Below are positions 35,245-44,586 of a stretch of 64,000 bases of DNA, in pieces. The position numbers and the translations under genes were made by a program. Source of the stretch: XBB1006 sp051877515 (lineage in GTDB: Bacteria > Bacillota > Clostridia > Lachnospirales > Lachnospiraceae); contig JBJEIY010000005.1 of the NCBI GenBank assembly GCA_051877515.1, positions 107,829 through 171,828 on the forward strand. Reading direction: 5' to 3'. Below the pieces are notes generated by a model, which was given only the letters and a program-made list of their open reading frames with translations, was not told the origin of the DNA and ran no database searches. The stretch's first letter is position 1; every line of letters starts with the position of its first letter.

Positions 35245-36654
35245 CTATAACAAATGCCGGATGGGGCGGATCAGTACCCGGAGAATCTGATAGAAAACTC
35301 GCTTGGATGTTTTCTGCTGCTTTTCTTTGTACTTTGCTCCCACGGTTGTCTTCCCGTCAGCTTTTACTTCAATACTTTTTTCCATATACTCATCTGCCAG
35401 AGTACGGATCTTTTCATTTAACTGCTCACTGTCAATGACCAGCATCAGCTCCGTATCCAGATAGGTGCTGCGCATGTCGAGATTATAAGAACCAACGATG
35501 GAAAGGTTGTCCCCCACCAGTACGGTTTTGGTGTGTACGGCATGTCGGTTCATCAGCTCATACACATCCACCCCCGTATCCAGAATGTCCTGTTTATGGT
35601 TGAGGTAATCCGTACAACCCCAGGGATTGGAGCCATTTTCTACCGCATTGAGAATGATCTTTACCTCTGCTTCATCCGAAATCCGGCGAAGAAGATCATA
35701 CATATAGGAATCACAGATCACGTAGGGGGTCTGGATCAGCACATCCTCCTGCCCGTCCGCCAGCATGGCGATAGTCTTTAATACATCCGGACTCTTCTTT
35801 TTTGCTGCGGTGCCATTGGAAATCAGGGTAATCTTATCAGCCGGATAGGTTGCCTCCGCCCACCGGGTATAGTGCTCTATATCCGGGTATTTTTCTTTCA
35901 ATTCTTTATATAAATCCGTAAAAAGCGCATATTCTTCCGCATAGTCCTGCGGGTTACGCTTTTTCTCTATTCTCACACAGGGCTCCTGCCAGATCTGTTC
36001 AAAATAAGCCGTTAACTGCTGCAGGGATTCACCTTTACCGGCGGTGGTGTCATAGACCAGAATGTCCCGGTCCACGTTGATGCCGGTTTTGTGATCCCCC
36101 AGGAAAATGTCATTGGTGTTCCGTCCGCCCAACAGATACATGGTATCATCCGCCATGAGATATTTATCGTGCATCCGGTAATTTCCCCGGAACAATCCCT
36201 GAAGATCCACAGGATTATAAAGTCTGGTCTCCACGTTTTCATGGGACACCAGAGCATGGAAGGTATCGCTGCGGTTTAGAAACGGAATTTCATAAATGCC
36301 ATCCAGCAACAGCTTGATATCCACCCCGCGCTCCGCCGCCTGAAAAAGCGCCGCCATCACTTTTGTTCCGTTCTCGTCCGGTCTTAGGTCAAAAGTAGAC
36401 AGCACAATGGAGTGCCTGGCACCGCCGATCATCCGAAGCCGCCACAGCAGGGCTTCTTCATTATCGTCAACGCAGAGGATCTGCTCCTTACCCGGGATAG
36501 TGGACTCAAAAGAAGACTTCGTAATTCCAATATCCGTCTGACCGGTCTGCCGAAGCATGGGCTCCAGCACATTGAAAAGCACTGCTACCAATAAAAACAG
36601 CAGTGTTGCCAAAACGAAATACTTTATAAAACCTGTTACTTTTCCCATTTTCAC
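35245..36654 (-). CDS. Phospholipase D / cardiolipin synthase-like membrane protein
   Basis: 469 aa with an N-terminal membrane anchor and two PLD-type halves. The first HKD motif is intact (MHDKYLMADD then GGRNTND). In the second (HTKTVLVGD, then GSYNLDMRS) the usual Asp is replaced by Gly at its expected spacing, though His and Lys are present. The family includes cardiolipin synthases; whether this one makes cardiolipin is unproven. Confidence 0.75.
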   Translation of the reverse strand: MKMGKVTGFIKYFVLATLLFLLVAVLFNVLEPMLRQTGQTDIGITKSSFESTIPGKEQILCVDDNEEALLWRLRMIGGARHSIVLSTFDLRPDENGTKVMAALFQAAERGVDIKLLLDGIYEIPFLNRSDTFHALVSHENVETRLYNPVDLQGLFRGNYRMHDKYLMADDTMYLLGGRNTNDIFLGDHKTGINVDRDILVYDTTAGKGESLQQLTAYFEQIWQEPCVRIEKKRNPQDYAEEYALFTDLYKELKEKYPDIEHYTRWAEATYPADKITLISNGTAAKKKSPDVLKTIAMLADGQEDVLIQTPYVICDSYMYDLLRRISDEAEVKIILNAVENGSNPWGCTDYLNHKQDILDTGVDVYELMNRHAVHTKTVLVGDNLSIVGSYNLDMRSTYLDTELMLVIDSEQLNEKIRTLADEYMEKSIEVKADGKTTVGAKYKEKQQKTSKRVFYQILRVLIRPIRHLL

Positions 36655-36882
36655 TTCACCTTACCTAAAGTTAGTATACCCACTTATTTTTCATATAAGG
36701 GGTATTATAGCAATTGGGTAAAATAGTGTAAACCGTAGAAGTTATTAAATTTTTCGAAAGTGTGGATCTCTTGTATTTCCTCTTTCGGTGCCAGTTTTCT
36801 AACTTTCGTTTCGTATCACCTATGGTATTTTTTGTTATTGTGTTGTATAATGAGCTTCAAATACCACAAAGGAGAATATAGT

Positions 36883-37893
36883 ATGGATCGTTTGTATATC
36901 CCGACCGGGTATTCCTCAGAGCTTAGTCTCTACGATACCCAGGTCGCCATTAAAACCGTCAAAGACTTTTTTCAGCAGAGTCTTTCCGAACAGCTTTACC
37001 TGCTGCGTGTCTCTGCGCCACTTTTTGTCACTCCGGAATCCGGTCTCAACGATAACCTGAACGGAGTAGAACGTCCCGTTTCTTTTGGTATCCGGGAGCA
37101 GGACGATCGTCCTGCAGAAATCGTGCATTCCCTGGCAAAATGGAAACGTAATGCCTTAATGCAGTACGGCTTTCACATCGGCGAAGGCCTCTACACTGAC
37201 ATGAACGCCATCCGCCGTGACGAGGATACGGACAATATCCACTCTATCTACGTAGATCAGTGGGACTGGGAAAAAATCATTCTCAAAGAAGATCGTAACG
37301 TAGAGTACCTGAAGGAAACCGTTCGTAAAATATACAAGGCACTGAAAAAAACAGAAAAATACATGTCCATCCGTTACGATTACATTGAAGAAATCCTGCC
37401 GAAAGACATTTTCTTCATCACTACCCAGGAGTTAGCTGACCGCTATCCGGATAAGACTCCAAAGGAACGGGAGGACCTGATTGCCAAAGAGAAAGGTGCC
37501 GTCTTCCTGATGCAGATTGGCGACAAACTTTCCAATGGAGAGCCTCATGACGGCCGTGCTCCGGACTATGATGACTGGCACTTAAACGGCGATATCATTG
37601 TCTGGTATCCCGTTCTCGGTCGCGCTTTGGAATTGTCCTCCATGGGCATCCGTGTAGACGAAGATACCCTTGCCCGTCAGCTGAAGCTGGCAGGCTGCGA
37701 AGATCGGGCCAAACTCCCCTTCCAAAAAGCCATTCTGGAGAAGCAGTTACCCTACTCCATCGGCGGCGGTATCGGACAGTCCCGTATCTGCATGTTCTAC
37801 CTGCGCAAAGCCCACATCGGCGAAGTACAGGTGTCCATCTGGCCGGATGAAGTACGTGAAACTGCAAAGGAAAATGGAATCCTACTTCTGTAA
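36883..37893 (+). CDS. asnA: Aspartate--ammonia ligase
   Basis: 336 aa of the AsnA family, an aspartyl-tRNA-synthetase-like enzyme that makes asparagine from aspartate, ammonia and ATP. Conserved parts include GVERPVSFGIREQDDR, IYVDQWDWEK and the C-terminal SIGGGIGQSRICMFYLRK. The start at 36883 follows AAAGGAG; upstream in-frame codons are unlikely to be translated. Confidence 0.93.
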   Translation: MDRLYIPTGYSSELSLYDTQVAIKTVKDFFQQSLSEQLYLLRVSAPLFVTPESGLNDNLNGVERPVSFGIREQDDRPAEIVHSLAKWKRNALMQYGFHIGEGLYTDMNAIRRDEDTDNIHSIYVDQWDWEKIILKEDRNVEYLKETVRKIYKALKKTEKYMSIRYDYIEEILPKDIFFITTQELADRYPDKTPKEREDLIAKEKGAVFLMQIGDKLSNGEPHDGRAPDYDDWHLNGDIIVWYPVLGRALELSSMGIRVDEDTLARQLKLAGCEDRAKLPFQKAILEKQLPYSIGGGIGQSRICMFYLRKAHIGEVQVSIWPDEVRETAKENGILLL

Positions 37894-37920
37894 ACAGAAT
37901 ACGGTACATATAACAATGGA

Positions 37921-37946
37921 GGAGCTGTTGTAAAACAGCTCCTTTT
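37921..37946 (+). terminator. asnA terminator
   Basis: Stem GGAGCTGTT/AACAGCTCC with a 4-base loop followed by TTTT. Confidence 0.75.
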
Positions 37947-37989
37947 ATAATGTAGACAGCTTTGATCATCCGATTTTTTACCGGATCCA

Positions 37990-38820
37990 CTAATCCAGTC
38001 CCAAAATCTTTTCATAGATTCTTCTGTCCTCATCTTGAAAGACATTAAAAATAACCCGTTCTATCCCACCATGGGTTTCCAGAAATTTCTTTGTGGTTTC
38101 CCAGGCGATTTTCGCCGCTTCTTCTTTAGGAAAATGAAACTCCCCCGTGGAGATGCAGCAAAATGCAACCGTTTTTATACCATGTTCCATACAACACTGC
38201 AAAACACTCCGATAGCAGTCCCTTAACTGCCCACGCAATTGGTCGTTCAGGGCTCCGTATACGATGGGGCCAACGGTGTGGATCACATGATCACAGGGGA
38301 GGTTATATCCTTTGGTCAGCACGGCGGTACCGGTGGGCTCTTCATATTGTCTGCCGTAATGGATCCTCTTTTGCTGCATGATATGGTTACATTCGTTTCG
38401 AAGCTGAATCCCGGCGGCACTGTGGATGGCATTATCAATGCACCTGTGACAGGGGATAAAGCAACCCAACATCTGGGAATTGGCAGCATTTACAATAGCT
38501 CCTACTTTTAATCGGGTAATATCTCCCTTCCATAATGATATTTTCTCCGAAAAAAGATTCATGCTGCCATATTCATCCTTAATCGTAGGAATTTCTTCCA
38601 GCGTCATCACACCCTTTTCCAAAAGCTCCTGCTTTAGATACGCATCCTGCAGTTGCAGTAGCTCTTCGGAAACCGGTTTAGGCATGCGGATATTCATCAG
38701 CGACCGAATGCAGTTTTTCTTTTCTGACCGGTTATATCCCCGGGTTTCAAGCTCTTTATAGTCAGCAGAATCTTTTTTCAAAGTCTCCAGCAGATCATCG
38801 GTGAAATTATTATCTTTCAT
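37990..38820 (-). CDS. Zinc-binding macrodomain ADP-ribosyl hydrolase
   Basis: 276 aa. The macrodomain core includes GDITRLKVGAIVNAANSQML and the Zn-macro signature GCFIPCHRCIDNAIHSAAG. Such proteins reverse ADP-ribosylation made by class M sirtuins. It overlaps the sirtuin gene by 11 bp, a pairing known from SirTM operons. The usual lipoylated GcvH-like target and lipoate ligase genes are not in this window. Confidence 0.85.
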   Translation of the reverse strand: MKDNNFTDDLLETLKKDSADYKELETRGYNRSEKKNCIRSLMNIRMPKPVSEELLQLQDAYLKQELLEKGVMTLEEIPTIKDEYGSMNLFSEKISLWKGDITRLKVGAIVNAANSQMLGCFIPCHRCIDNAIHSAAGIQLRNECNHIMQQKRIHYGRQYEEPTGTAVLTKGYNLPCDHVIHTVGPIVYGALNDQLRGQLRDCYRSVLQCCMEHGIKTVAFCCISTGEFHFPKEEAAKIAWETTKKFLETHGGIERVIFNVFQDEDRRIYEKILGLD

Positions 38821-39748
38821 GAGAAACGCCCGCTTTCTTTTCTATTTCAAAATAGAGATCAGATACTGTTTTTGCAAGATCCTCGTGTATACCGACAGCC
38901 CTGTCCCCCAGGCTTTCCGGGACAAAAGCCTCTTTCTGGTTTAACCGCACTAACATAAGGTTAGAATTCTCCCGAGCCATTTTTTCAAACGGAAACCGGA
39001 TGATCACCGGGGTGTTAAATCCCACGCCCAGTTCCAGTAACACCCCTTTGCGGTTATTCATCTTACCCAGAAAATCCTCGTACCGACTGGCGGCCTTGTG
39101 CCAGTTTTCGTCCTCTACGAAAAACTCATCACACCGCAGGTGCATGGCCATATTTCCGCCGCACACGGGACACTTTGGCACCAGTTCAGAGGGGATCTGG
39201 CAATCCTTTCTTTCCTGATCCATCCGGTAAAAAAGCTCCCTGGCATCATAAGTTTTCTGATGGCAACCGTGCTCACACTGGATCCTACCATAATCACCCT
39301 GGGTCGCAAAAACGCGGTTTTCTTCAAAGCCGGCTTTGAAAAACTGGTGATCTACATTGGTAGTCAGTACAAAATAGTCTTTGCTTTTTACCAGCTCATA
39401 AAGCTGCTTGTACAACGGAAGGGCCGGGGGCAGAAACCGGTTTACCATACTGTGCTTTGACCAGTAGCCCCATTTGGCTTCCTGGGAAGGAAACGGGAAA
39501 AAGCCCGCCGTATACATATCCGTCATGTACATCTTACCATATTTTTCGATGAACTCACCAAAATTTGATGTGAATCGCTCGCCGCTATAGGTCAGCCCTG
39601 CCGCTGCCGAGGCTCCTGCCCCGGCACCGATCAGGATAAAATCCGCTTCGTCAATGTTCCCTGTGACACAGCGGATCTGTTCCTCATAGGGAGTATTTTG
39701 GAAACAATAATCTCCGGCAGAGTTGCCGCTTAGAAACTTTTTTATCAT
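38810..39748 (-). CDS. SirTM-type sirtuin (protein ADP-ribosyltransferase)
   Basis: 312 aa. NAD-binding GAGAGASAAAGLTYSGERF, TTNVDHQFFKAGF and a Cys4 zinc site (CEHGC, CPVCGG). These match class M sirtuins, which ADP-ribosylate a lipoylated GcvH-like protein in redox-sensitive pathways. It is translationally linked to the macrodomain gene. Confidence 0.85.
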   Translation of the reverse strand: MIKKFLSGNSAGDYCFQNTPYEEQIRCVTGNIDEADFILIGAGAGASAAAGLTYSGERFTSNFGEFIEKYGKMYMTDMYTAGFFPFPSQEAKWGYWSKHSMVNRFLPPALPLYKQLYELVKSKDYFVLTTNVDHQFFKAGFEENRVFATQGDYGRIQCEHGCHQKTYDARELFYRMDQERKDCQIPSELVPKCPVCGGNMAMHLRCDEFFVEDENWHKAASRYEDFLGKMNNRKGVLLELGVGFNTPVIIRFPFEKMARENSNLMLVRLNQKEAFVPESLGDRAVGIHEDLAKTVSDLYFEIEKKAGVSHER

Positions 39749-39753
39749 ATACC

Positions 39754-40383
39754 CTACTTTCTTACTACGGAAATTCTCTCCTGAATGTGATTGCCTTTGG
39801 TGATCTCGTCCACCATGGCAATGGCGTAATCTGCGTAGCTTATAATGCTTTCCCCTCTTTCATTCAGGGTAAGCTCTTCACCGGCAAGGATGTACTCTCC
39901 GGTACGCTCGCCCTCTGCCTGGAAATCTCCTGCGGGACTGATAAACGTCCATTTCACATCACTTCTTTCACGAAGCTCGGCAAGTGCCTTGCCTTGGGCC
40001 TTGGCAAGGGGCAGAAACTGTGGCGGAAAATCCGGTCCGTCAGAAACAACGGCAGTATGCTCCGGATTAACATAAAGACTGCCTGCACCGCCCACTACCA
40101 GTAATCTTGTATCCGTGCCTGAAAGGGCATCACATAACACCTTAAGGGATGTGCTATGAAGCGGAATAGTCTCCTCCGTCCATGCTCCAAAAGCATCTAC
40201 CACCACATCGTATCCTTTCAGATCCTCTTTCGTAAGGTCAAAAAGATCTTTGCTGACAGACTTGAGCGCTGCGGATCTGTTTTCTCCCCTGACGATAGCC
40301 GTTACGTCCAATCCCCGATCTACTGCCTCTTTTGTAATCAGCTTTCCTGCTTTACCATTTGCGCAAACAACTGCAATCTTCAT
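39754..40383 (-). CDS. NAD(P)-binding oxidoreductase, NmrA/SDR-like
   Basis: 209 aa. Rossmann start MKIAVVCANGKAGKLITKEA, with GYDVVVDAFGAW and LLVVGGAGSLYVN; resembles NAD(P)H-binding proteins of the NmrA or anti-sigma/redox sensor group. First gene of the sirtuin-macrodomain operon, under a promoter flanked by Rrf2-like operators. Substrate unknown. Confidence 0.75.
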   Translation of the reverse strand: MKIAVVCANGKAGKLITKEAVDRGLDVTAIVRGENRSAALKSVSKDLFDLTKEDLKGYDVVVDAFGAWTEETIPLHSTSLKVLCDALSGTDTRLLVVGGAGSLYVNPEHTAVVSDGPDFPPQFLPLAKAQGKALAELRERSDVKWTFISPAGDFQAEGERTGEYILAGEELTLNERGESIISYADYAIAMVDEITKGNHIQERISVVRK

Positions 40384-40414
40384 ACTATGTACCTCCTGAA
40401 TTAAAATGTTGTGT

Positions 40415-40433
40415 TGTAACTATTGAAGTTACA
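40415..40433. promoter_or_regulatory. Rrf2-like operator 2 of the sirtuin operon
   Basis: TGTAACT-ATTGA-AGTTACA, perfect 7-bp arms over 19 bp, downstream of the -10 box. Confidence 0.6.
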
Positions 40434-40445
40434 TCTCGTAGCGTC

Positions 40446-40483
40446 ATACTATCACAGCTTCGTTGTAATGTCAATAGTTACAA
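40446..40483 (-). promoter_or_regulatory. Promoter and Rrf2-like operator 1 of the sirtuin operon
   Basis: Minus strand TTGACA (40474-40469), a 17-base spacer and TAGTAT (40451-40446). The -35 sits inside the inverted repeat TTGTAA-N9-TTACAA (40463-40483). The same 21-bp pattern covers the promoter of the Rrf2 gene at 42.6 kb. Confidence 0.7.
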
Positions 40484-40541
40484 CAATATTTTTTGAGAGC
40501 ACAATAAGATGATCGCTAGCAGCCTCACTTGTCATGAATAA

Positions 40542-40569
40542 AAGGATGGCCTCTTAGCCATCCTTCTAC
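40542..40569 (-). terminator. Terminator after the anti-sigma gene
   Basis: Stem AAGGATGGC/GCCATCCTT with a 6-base loop, T-containing tail on the minus strand. Confidence 0.65.
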
Positions 40570-40602
40570 TATTTTGCAGTTTGCTCTGTAATGCATTTCC
40601 GT

Positions 40603-41637
40603 TTAATCACTATATGAAGAACCGGCCTGCGCATTTGATTCAACCGATGTGCCGCCTAATACAACATTCGATAGATCTGTCTTTCTGACTAACCCTTCCA
40701 GCAGATTAATATCTGTTCCGACTGTCTTGATCTCTACTCCCGCAAATTCTGATGCTTCATTGCTTGTGACGGAAAGCATCTTTGTTTTCCCCTCTACCTT
40801 ATATTCAAAAATAACTTCGTCCAGATTTCCGATCTGTGCCAGGCAAATATATGCATACATCTTTAATCTTTCTTCAAGTGCTTCCTGCCTGTTTGAAGAA
40901 AAATCATTTTCAAAAATAATCTTCCAGGAGTAGGGTTCCGCTGATGTCTGGAGTTCATTTTTAAAATTTCCCGTATAAGCAGTCATATTCAGTACATTTA
41001 CAATTTTTCCGTTGGAAGCCATATCTCCGATATATGGGTTATAGACTGCGTATAGATTGGAAGTGAGTGGTGAAATCATCTCTCCGTTCGCCCAAACAAT
41101 CCTGTCTCCTATCCATACCTGACGAATCTCTTCTGACGCAACAAAGTTTGCGTTTGCCTTCGTTTTATAGAAAAGACTCTTTGGCACACAGCGCACAGTT
41201 ATCTCCACAACTCCTTCGGATTCACTGATATCTATTTTCTGGATTCCCTGTTTTGAGGTGGTATTGACTGCAACTGACAGTTCTGTCCCTGAAACATCAA
41301 GATTGTACGCAAGATAATCTGTATTCAAATACTGTACGCCAAAATAATATCTTGCGCAAAAAAACATCACTGCAATTGCCCAAACAATGGCTGCGCAAAG
41401 AATGATATTTTTCTGATGTCTTTTCCTCGTTTTCTTCAGAAAATCAATTTCCTTTACTTCTTTCTCTGTAGCTTCCATATCCGGAGTTTTCATCTGATCT
41501 AATACCTTTTTACATTGCTCGCACTCCATCATGTGTGTTTCAATCTCTTGATTGGTAACATTGCTGGTAAGTTCATCTATATAAGACGGTAACAGGTCCT
41601 GTATCATTTCACATGGAATTTTACTCATTCTTTTCAA
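40603..41637 (-). CDS. Zinc-finger anti-sigma factor
   Basis: 344 aa. An N-terminal zf-HC2 region (IETHMMECEQCKKVLDQMK) is followed by one membrane segment (about 76-96) and an extracellular domain of about 240 residues that may sense an envelope signal (DUF4825-like, tentative). It overlaps the ECF sigma gene by 17 bp and should hold that sigma at the membrane. Confidence 0.8.
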   Translation of the reverse strand: MKRMSKIPCEMIQDLLPSYIDELTSNVTNQEIETHMMECEQCKKVLDQMKTPDMEATEKEVKEIDFLKKTRKRHQKNIILCAAIVWAIAVMFFCARYYFGVQYLNTDYLAYNLDVSGTELSVAVNTTSKQGIQKIDISESEGVVEITVRCVPKSLFYKTKANANFVASEEIRQVWIGDRIVWANGEMISPLTSNLYAVYNPYIGDMASNGKIVNVLNMTAYTGNFKNELQTSAEPYSWKIIFENDFSSNRQEALEERLKMYAYICLAQIGNLDEVIFEYKVEGKTKMLSVTSNEASEFAGVEIKTVGTDINLLEGLVRKTDLSNVVLGGTSVESNAQAGSSYSD

Positions 41638-42103
41638 TCTCCTTTCTTAATCGTTCTTTGGCTCTGTAAAAGTTCACCCGTGCCCAGTTCTCCGTCCTTC
41701 CCATGATCTCACCAATTTCTTTAAAGGATAGGCTTCCGAAAATTCGAAGATATATAAGCTCTCGAAAAGGCTCTGGACACAAATGCAGTTTTTTTATAAG
41801 TTCTACTCGTCGAACCTGACTGAAAACTTCCGCTTCCACATTTGTTCCGGGAAGCTCTTCCTTATCATCTATTGATTCTTCTATAGGATGTTTTCTTTGA
41901 TATGCCAGTAGTTGATTTTTTGCAATTGCACAAAGCCATGTAGATAATTTACAGCTTCCATCATATCGATTGATGCTTTTGATTGCCTGATAAAATGTTT
42001 CCTGCGTTAATTCTTCCGCAATATCTTCATCATGTGTCTTTAACAACAAGTATTTATATACTGTCCTGGCATATGCCTGATAGATTTCATCCATTGACTG
42101 CAT
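41621..42103 (-). CDS. ECF-family RNA polymerase sigma factor
   Basis: 160 aa from MQSMDEIYQAYARTVYKYLL, start after GGGAGG. Region 2 shows EDIAEELTQETFYQAIKSIN and region 4 shows SFKEIGEIMGRTENWARVNF. First gene of a sigma/anti-sigma operon; regulon unknown. Confidence 0.85.
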   Translation of the reverse strand: MQSMDEIYQAYARTVYKYLLLKTHDEDIAEELTQETFYQAIKSINRYDGSCKLSTWLCAIAKNQLLAYQRKHPIEESIDDKEELPGTNVEAEVFSQVRRVELIKKLHLCPEPFRELIYLRIFGSLSFKEIGEIMGRTENWARVNFYRAKERLRKEIEKNE

Positions 42104-42168
42104 TTTTTCGCCTCCCTTCTTTTGGTTTTTCATCCATCTATCCATTAATGTTTTATATTTATGATTCG

Positions 42169-42606
42169 TTACAGTTTCTTAATATATTTTTCCGTATCCC
42201 GCTTCAGGTCCTCCAATGTAATGGAAGCAAGCTCTTTTTCCATAGCCTCCTGAACCCGATGGAGTTTATCATCCAAAATGTGATGGATATTTCTTCCCAC
42301 GGGGCAGTCGTCGTTGGGATTTTCATGGAAATGAAAAAGATCCCCATTTTCCACACACTCCACGGCATGATATACATCCAGGAATGTAATCTGATCTAAG
42401 GGCTTTGCCACCCTGGTTCCGCCGGTTCCCCGCGCCACTTCAATCAATCCCGCACCCTTCAACTGGCCCAGGATCTTGCGGATGATCACCGGATTTACAT
42501 TGGTACTTCCTGCCAGAAACTCGCTGGTCACCTTTTGCTCTTCTCCAAAAGTATCAATGCAGGCAAAAATATGAATTGCCAGAGTAAAACGACTTGAAAT
42601 CTGCAT
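42169..42606 (-). CDS. Rrf2-family transcriptional regulator
   Basis: 145 aa. N-terminal HTH (SRFTLAIHIFACIDTFGEEQ) with FLAGSTNVNPVIIRKILGQL and the wing GLIEVARGTGGTRVAKP. Only a single Cys-containing stretch is visible (VECVE, then DDCPVG), so an Fe-S cluster is possible but not clear. Its own promoter is covered by the same operator pattern as the sirtuin operon. Confidence 0.8.
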   Translation of the reverse strand: MQISSRFTLAIHIFACIDTFGEEQKVTSEFLAGSTNVNPVIIRKILGQLKGAGLIEVARGTGGTRVAKPLDQITFLDVYHAVECVENGDLFHFHENPNDDCPVGRNIHHILDDKLHRVQEAMEKELASITLEDLKRDTEKYIKKL

Positions 42607-42629
42607 ATAATTATCACCTCTTTCGGAAC

Positions 42630-42667
42630 ATTTTACGGAAAAATAGTTGTAATGTCAATGATTACAA
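42630..42667 (-). promoter_or_regulatory. Promoter and operator of the Rrf2 gene
   Basis: Minus strand TTGACA (42658-42653), 17-base spacer, TAAAAT (42635-42630), inside the inverted repeat TTGTAA-N9-TTACAA (42647-42667). Matches the sirtuin operon operator at 40463-40483. Confidence 0.7.
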
Positions 42668-42733
42668 TTTCCCCAACACTGAAATGCTGCACAAACCAAA
42701 CCCAAATGCAGCCACGCAAAAAAATCCGGAGCC

Positions 42734-44074
42734 CTATCGGTCCCGGATCATTTTTCTCGAAACAAAGATATACATGACGATGCCCAACGCCAGCGAGACC
42801 ACATCTACCACCGGCTGCGCCCACATAAGACCATCCCTTCCCAATACTGCGTTTAATAGAAAAAGCATGGGAATGTAGATCAATCCCTGACGGCTTACGT
42901 TGATGACCAGGGAAGGTAATGCTGCTCCCATGGCCTGCAGTGCGTTGGTCAGTACATAGAAAATACCAAATAGCGGTCCCGTGGAAAGAAGAATCCTTGC
43001 AAATTCCACCGCGTACTCAGAAGCACTTACATCCGTTAAAAATGCGCTCACGATCTGATTCGTGAATAAATAGCACAACAACGTCAACAAAACTCCTAAG
43101 ATTGTGGCAAAGGAAAGTGCAAACTTCATGTATTTTTTGAACCGGCCCCAAATTCCGGCTCCTACACAATAACCCAGAAGCGGCTGCACACCCTGACCGA
43201 TTCCCATGGAAACCATGCCTGTGATCATGGTGATCTTCATGGCAACGCCCACTCCCGCCAGCGCCATGTCCCCGTATTCAGCCATCTGACTGTTCATAAT
43301 GATCTGGGAAACACTCATAAGGATCGATCCCAATGCCGCGGGAATTCCAATGGATAGTACGCTACCGGCCACCCTGTTTTTCAGCGTCACATCCCTGATG
43401 TTAACGCTCAGGGATGATTTTCCGGTAAGATAGTAAAACAGATAGTACACCGCACCCACGATTTCCCCAAATAGGGTTGCCAATGCACAGCCCACGATAT
43501 CCCAGTGAAAAACCATGATGAACACGGCATCCAGGGCCATGTTCAAAATGTTTCCGATAAGCTGCCCATTCATGGCTTTGGTGGCCTGTCCTTCTGCCCT
43601 CAGAATATTGGAAAAGCAGCTGGAGATCAGTGCAAAAGTTCCCGAAAAACTAACGATGATAAGATAGGCTTTGGTGTAATCCCAGGTATCTTCACTGGCG
43701 CCGATCAGCCGTAACATGGGATCCATAAATATCAGGAATCCCATGGTGATCATCACTCCGATGACCACACAGCTCCACATACAAAAAGCGCTCACTTTTC
43801 CTGCATAGTCTTTCCGGCCCTCGCCAAAGGCCCTGGATATAACTGAGGTTCCACCTACGCCAAAAATCGTTCCGATAGACATGAACACCAGGAAAACCGG
43901 TGTGGCCAGGGATACTGCTGCCACTTGAAAGGCGTCATGGGTCTGCCCGATAAAAAACGTGTCCGCCAAGTTGTATATCAGCACCATCAGCATAGCAGCC
44001 ACAGCCGGTAGCGCATTTTGGATAACTGCCTTGGAAACCGGCATGTTGCTGTATTTTTCTAATGATCGTTCCAC
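42734..44074 (-). CDS. MATE family efflux transporter
   Basis: 446 aa, twelve hydrophobic segments in two halves, with typical MATE starts (NALPAVAAMLMVLIYNLADT, then FFIGQTH). Exports drugs or metabolites using an ion gradient. It lies 60 bp downstream of a MarR gene, with a MarR-like operator in the gap. Confidence 0.85.
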   Translation of the reverse strand: MERSLEKYSNMPVSKAVIQNALPAVAAMLMVLIYNLADTFFIGQTHDAFQVAAVSLATPVFLVFMSIGTIFGVGGTSVISRAFGEGRKDYAGKVSAFCMWSCVVIGVMITMGFLIFMDPMLRLIGASEDTWDYTKAYLIIVSFSGTFALISSCFSNILRAEGQATKAMNGQLIGNILNMALDAVFIMVFHWDIVGCALATLFGEIVGAVYYLFYYLTGKSSLSVNIRDVTLKNRVAGSVLSIGIPAALGSILMSVSQIIMNSQMAEYGDMALAGVGVAMKITMITGMVSMGIGQGVQPLLGYCVGAGIWGRFKKYMKFALSFATILGVLLTLLCYLFTNQIVSAFLTDVSASEYAVEFARILLSTGPLFGIFYVLTNALQAMGAALPSLVINVSRQGLIYIPMLFLLNAVLGRDGLMWAQPVVDVVSLALGIVMYIFVSRKMIRDR

Positions 44075-44097
44075 TTTTATATCCTCCTTTTTAAATA

Positions 44098-44111
44098 TGT
44101 AGATAGCTACA
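44098..44111. promoter_or_regulatory. MarR-like operator before the MATE gene
   Basis: TGTAG-ATAG-CTACA. The same TGTAG-N4-CTACA appears before the marR gene at 44587-44600. Confidence 0.6.
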
Positions 44112-44134
44112 CTCGTAGGTAAAAAAAACAGCCC

Positions 44135-44566
44135 CTAAGAATCCGTGGCCGCATTTTTACCTGCTCTGGTTAAAAACTCGAAAAACTGCTTTTTTTCCTC
44201 TTTCGTAAAACCCCGCAAAAGCCGTTTTTCCATATTTCGGGCATTCTGCCGCAGTTCCTCGTATAACTCCTCACTTCCCCAGGTTAACTTTACGATTTTC
44301 ATCCGCCGGTCCGTTTCATCAAAAGAAGTCTCCACCATATTCTTGGTCACCATGCTTTTAATTATGGTCACTGTTGTAGGATGGGAAACCTGCAGTAACT
44401 CCTCCAGTTCTTTCTGGGTAGCTTTTTTCGTCCCCTTATCCGCCAAAAACAGGATCACTCTTGCCTGGGAAAGTGTAAGTTTATATTTTCTGATCTCCAG
44501 GGTCGCCTTGCGATCCAGCTCTTCGCTGATCTTTTTTATAGTTGGGCCAAATTGAATTTCTTCCAT
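44135..44566 (-). CDS. MarR-family regulator
   Basis: 143 aa. Winged helix with KATQKELEELLQVSHPTTVT and a wing ending ETSFDETDRRMKIVKLT. Likely autorepressor that also controls the downstream MATE pump. Confidence 0.82.
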   Translation of the reverse strand: MEEIQFGPTIKKISEELDRKATLEIRKYKLTLSQARVILFLADKGTKKATQKELEELLQVSHPTTVTIIKSMVTKNMVETSFDETDRRMKIVKLTWGSEELYEELRQNARNMEKRLLRGFTKEEKKQFFEFLTRAGKNAATDS

Positions 44567-44586
44567 ATGACATCTTTCCCCGCTTC

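Noticed and set aside
36655..36882. Possible T-box leader before asnA
   Set aside because: No T-box sequence or antiterminator hairpin could be found.
40515..40540. AGCAGCCTCA-N3-GTCATGAAT similarity with 58050-58072
   Set aside because: Only about 22 of 26 bases match next to unlike sequences; too weak to call a repeat.
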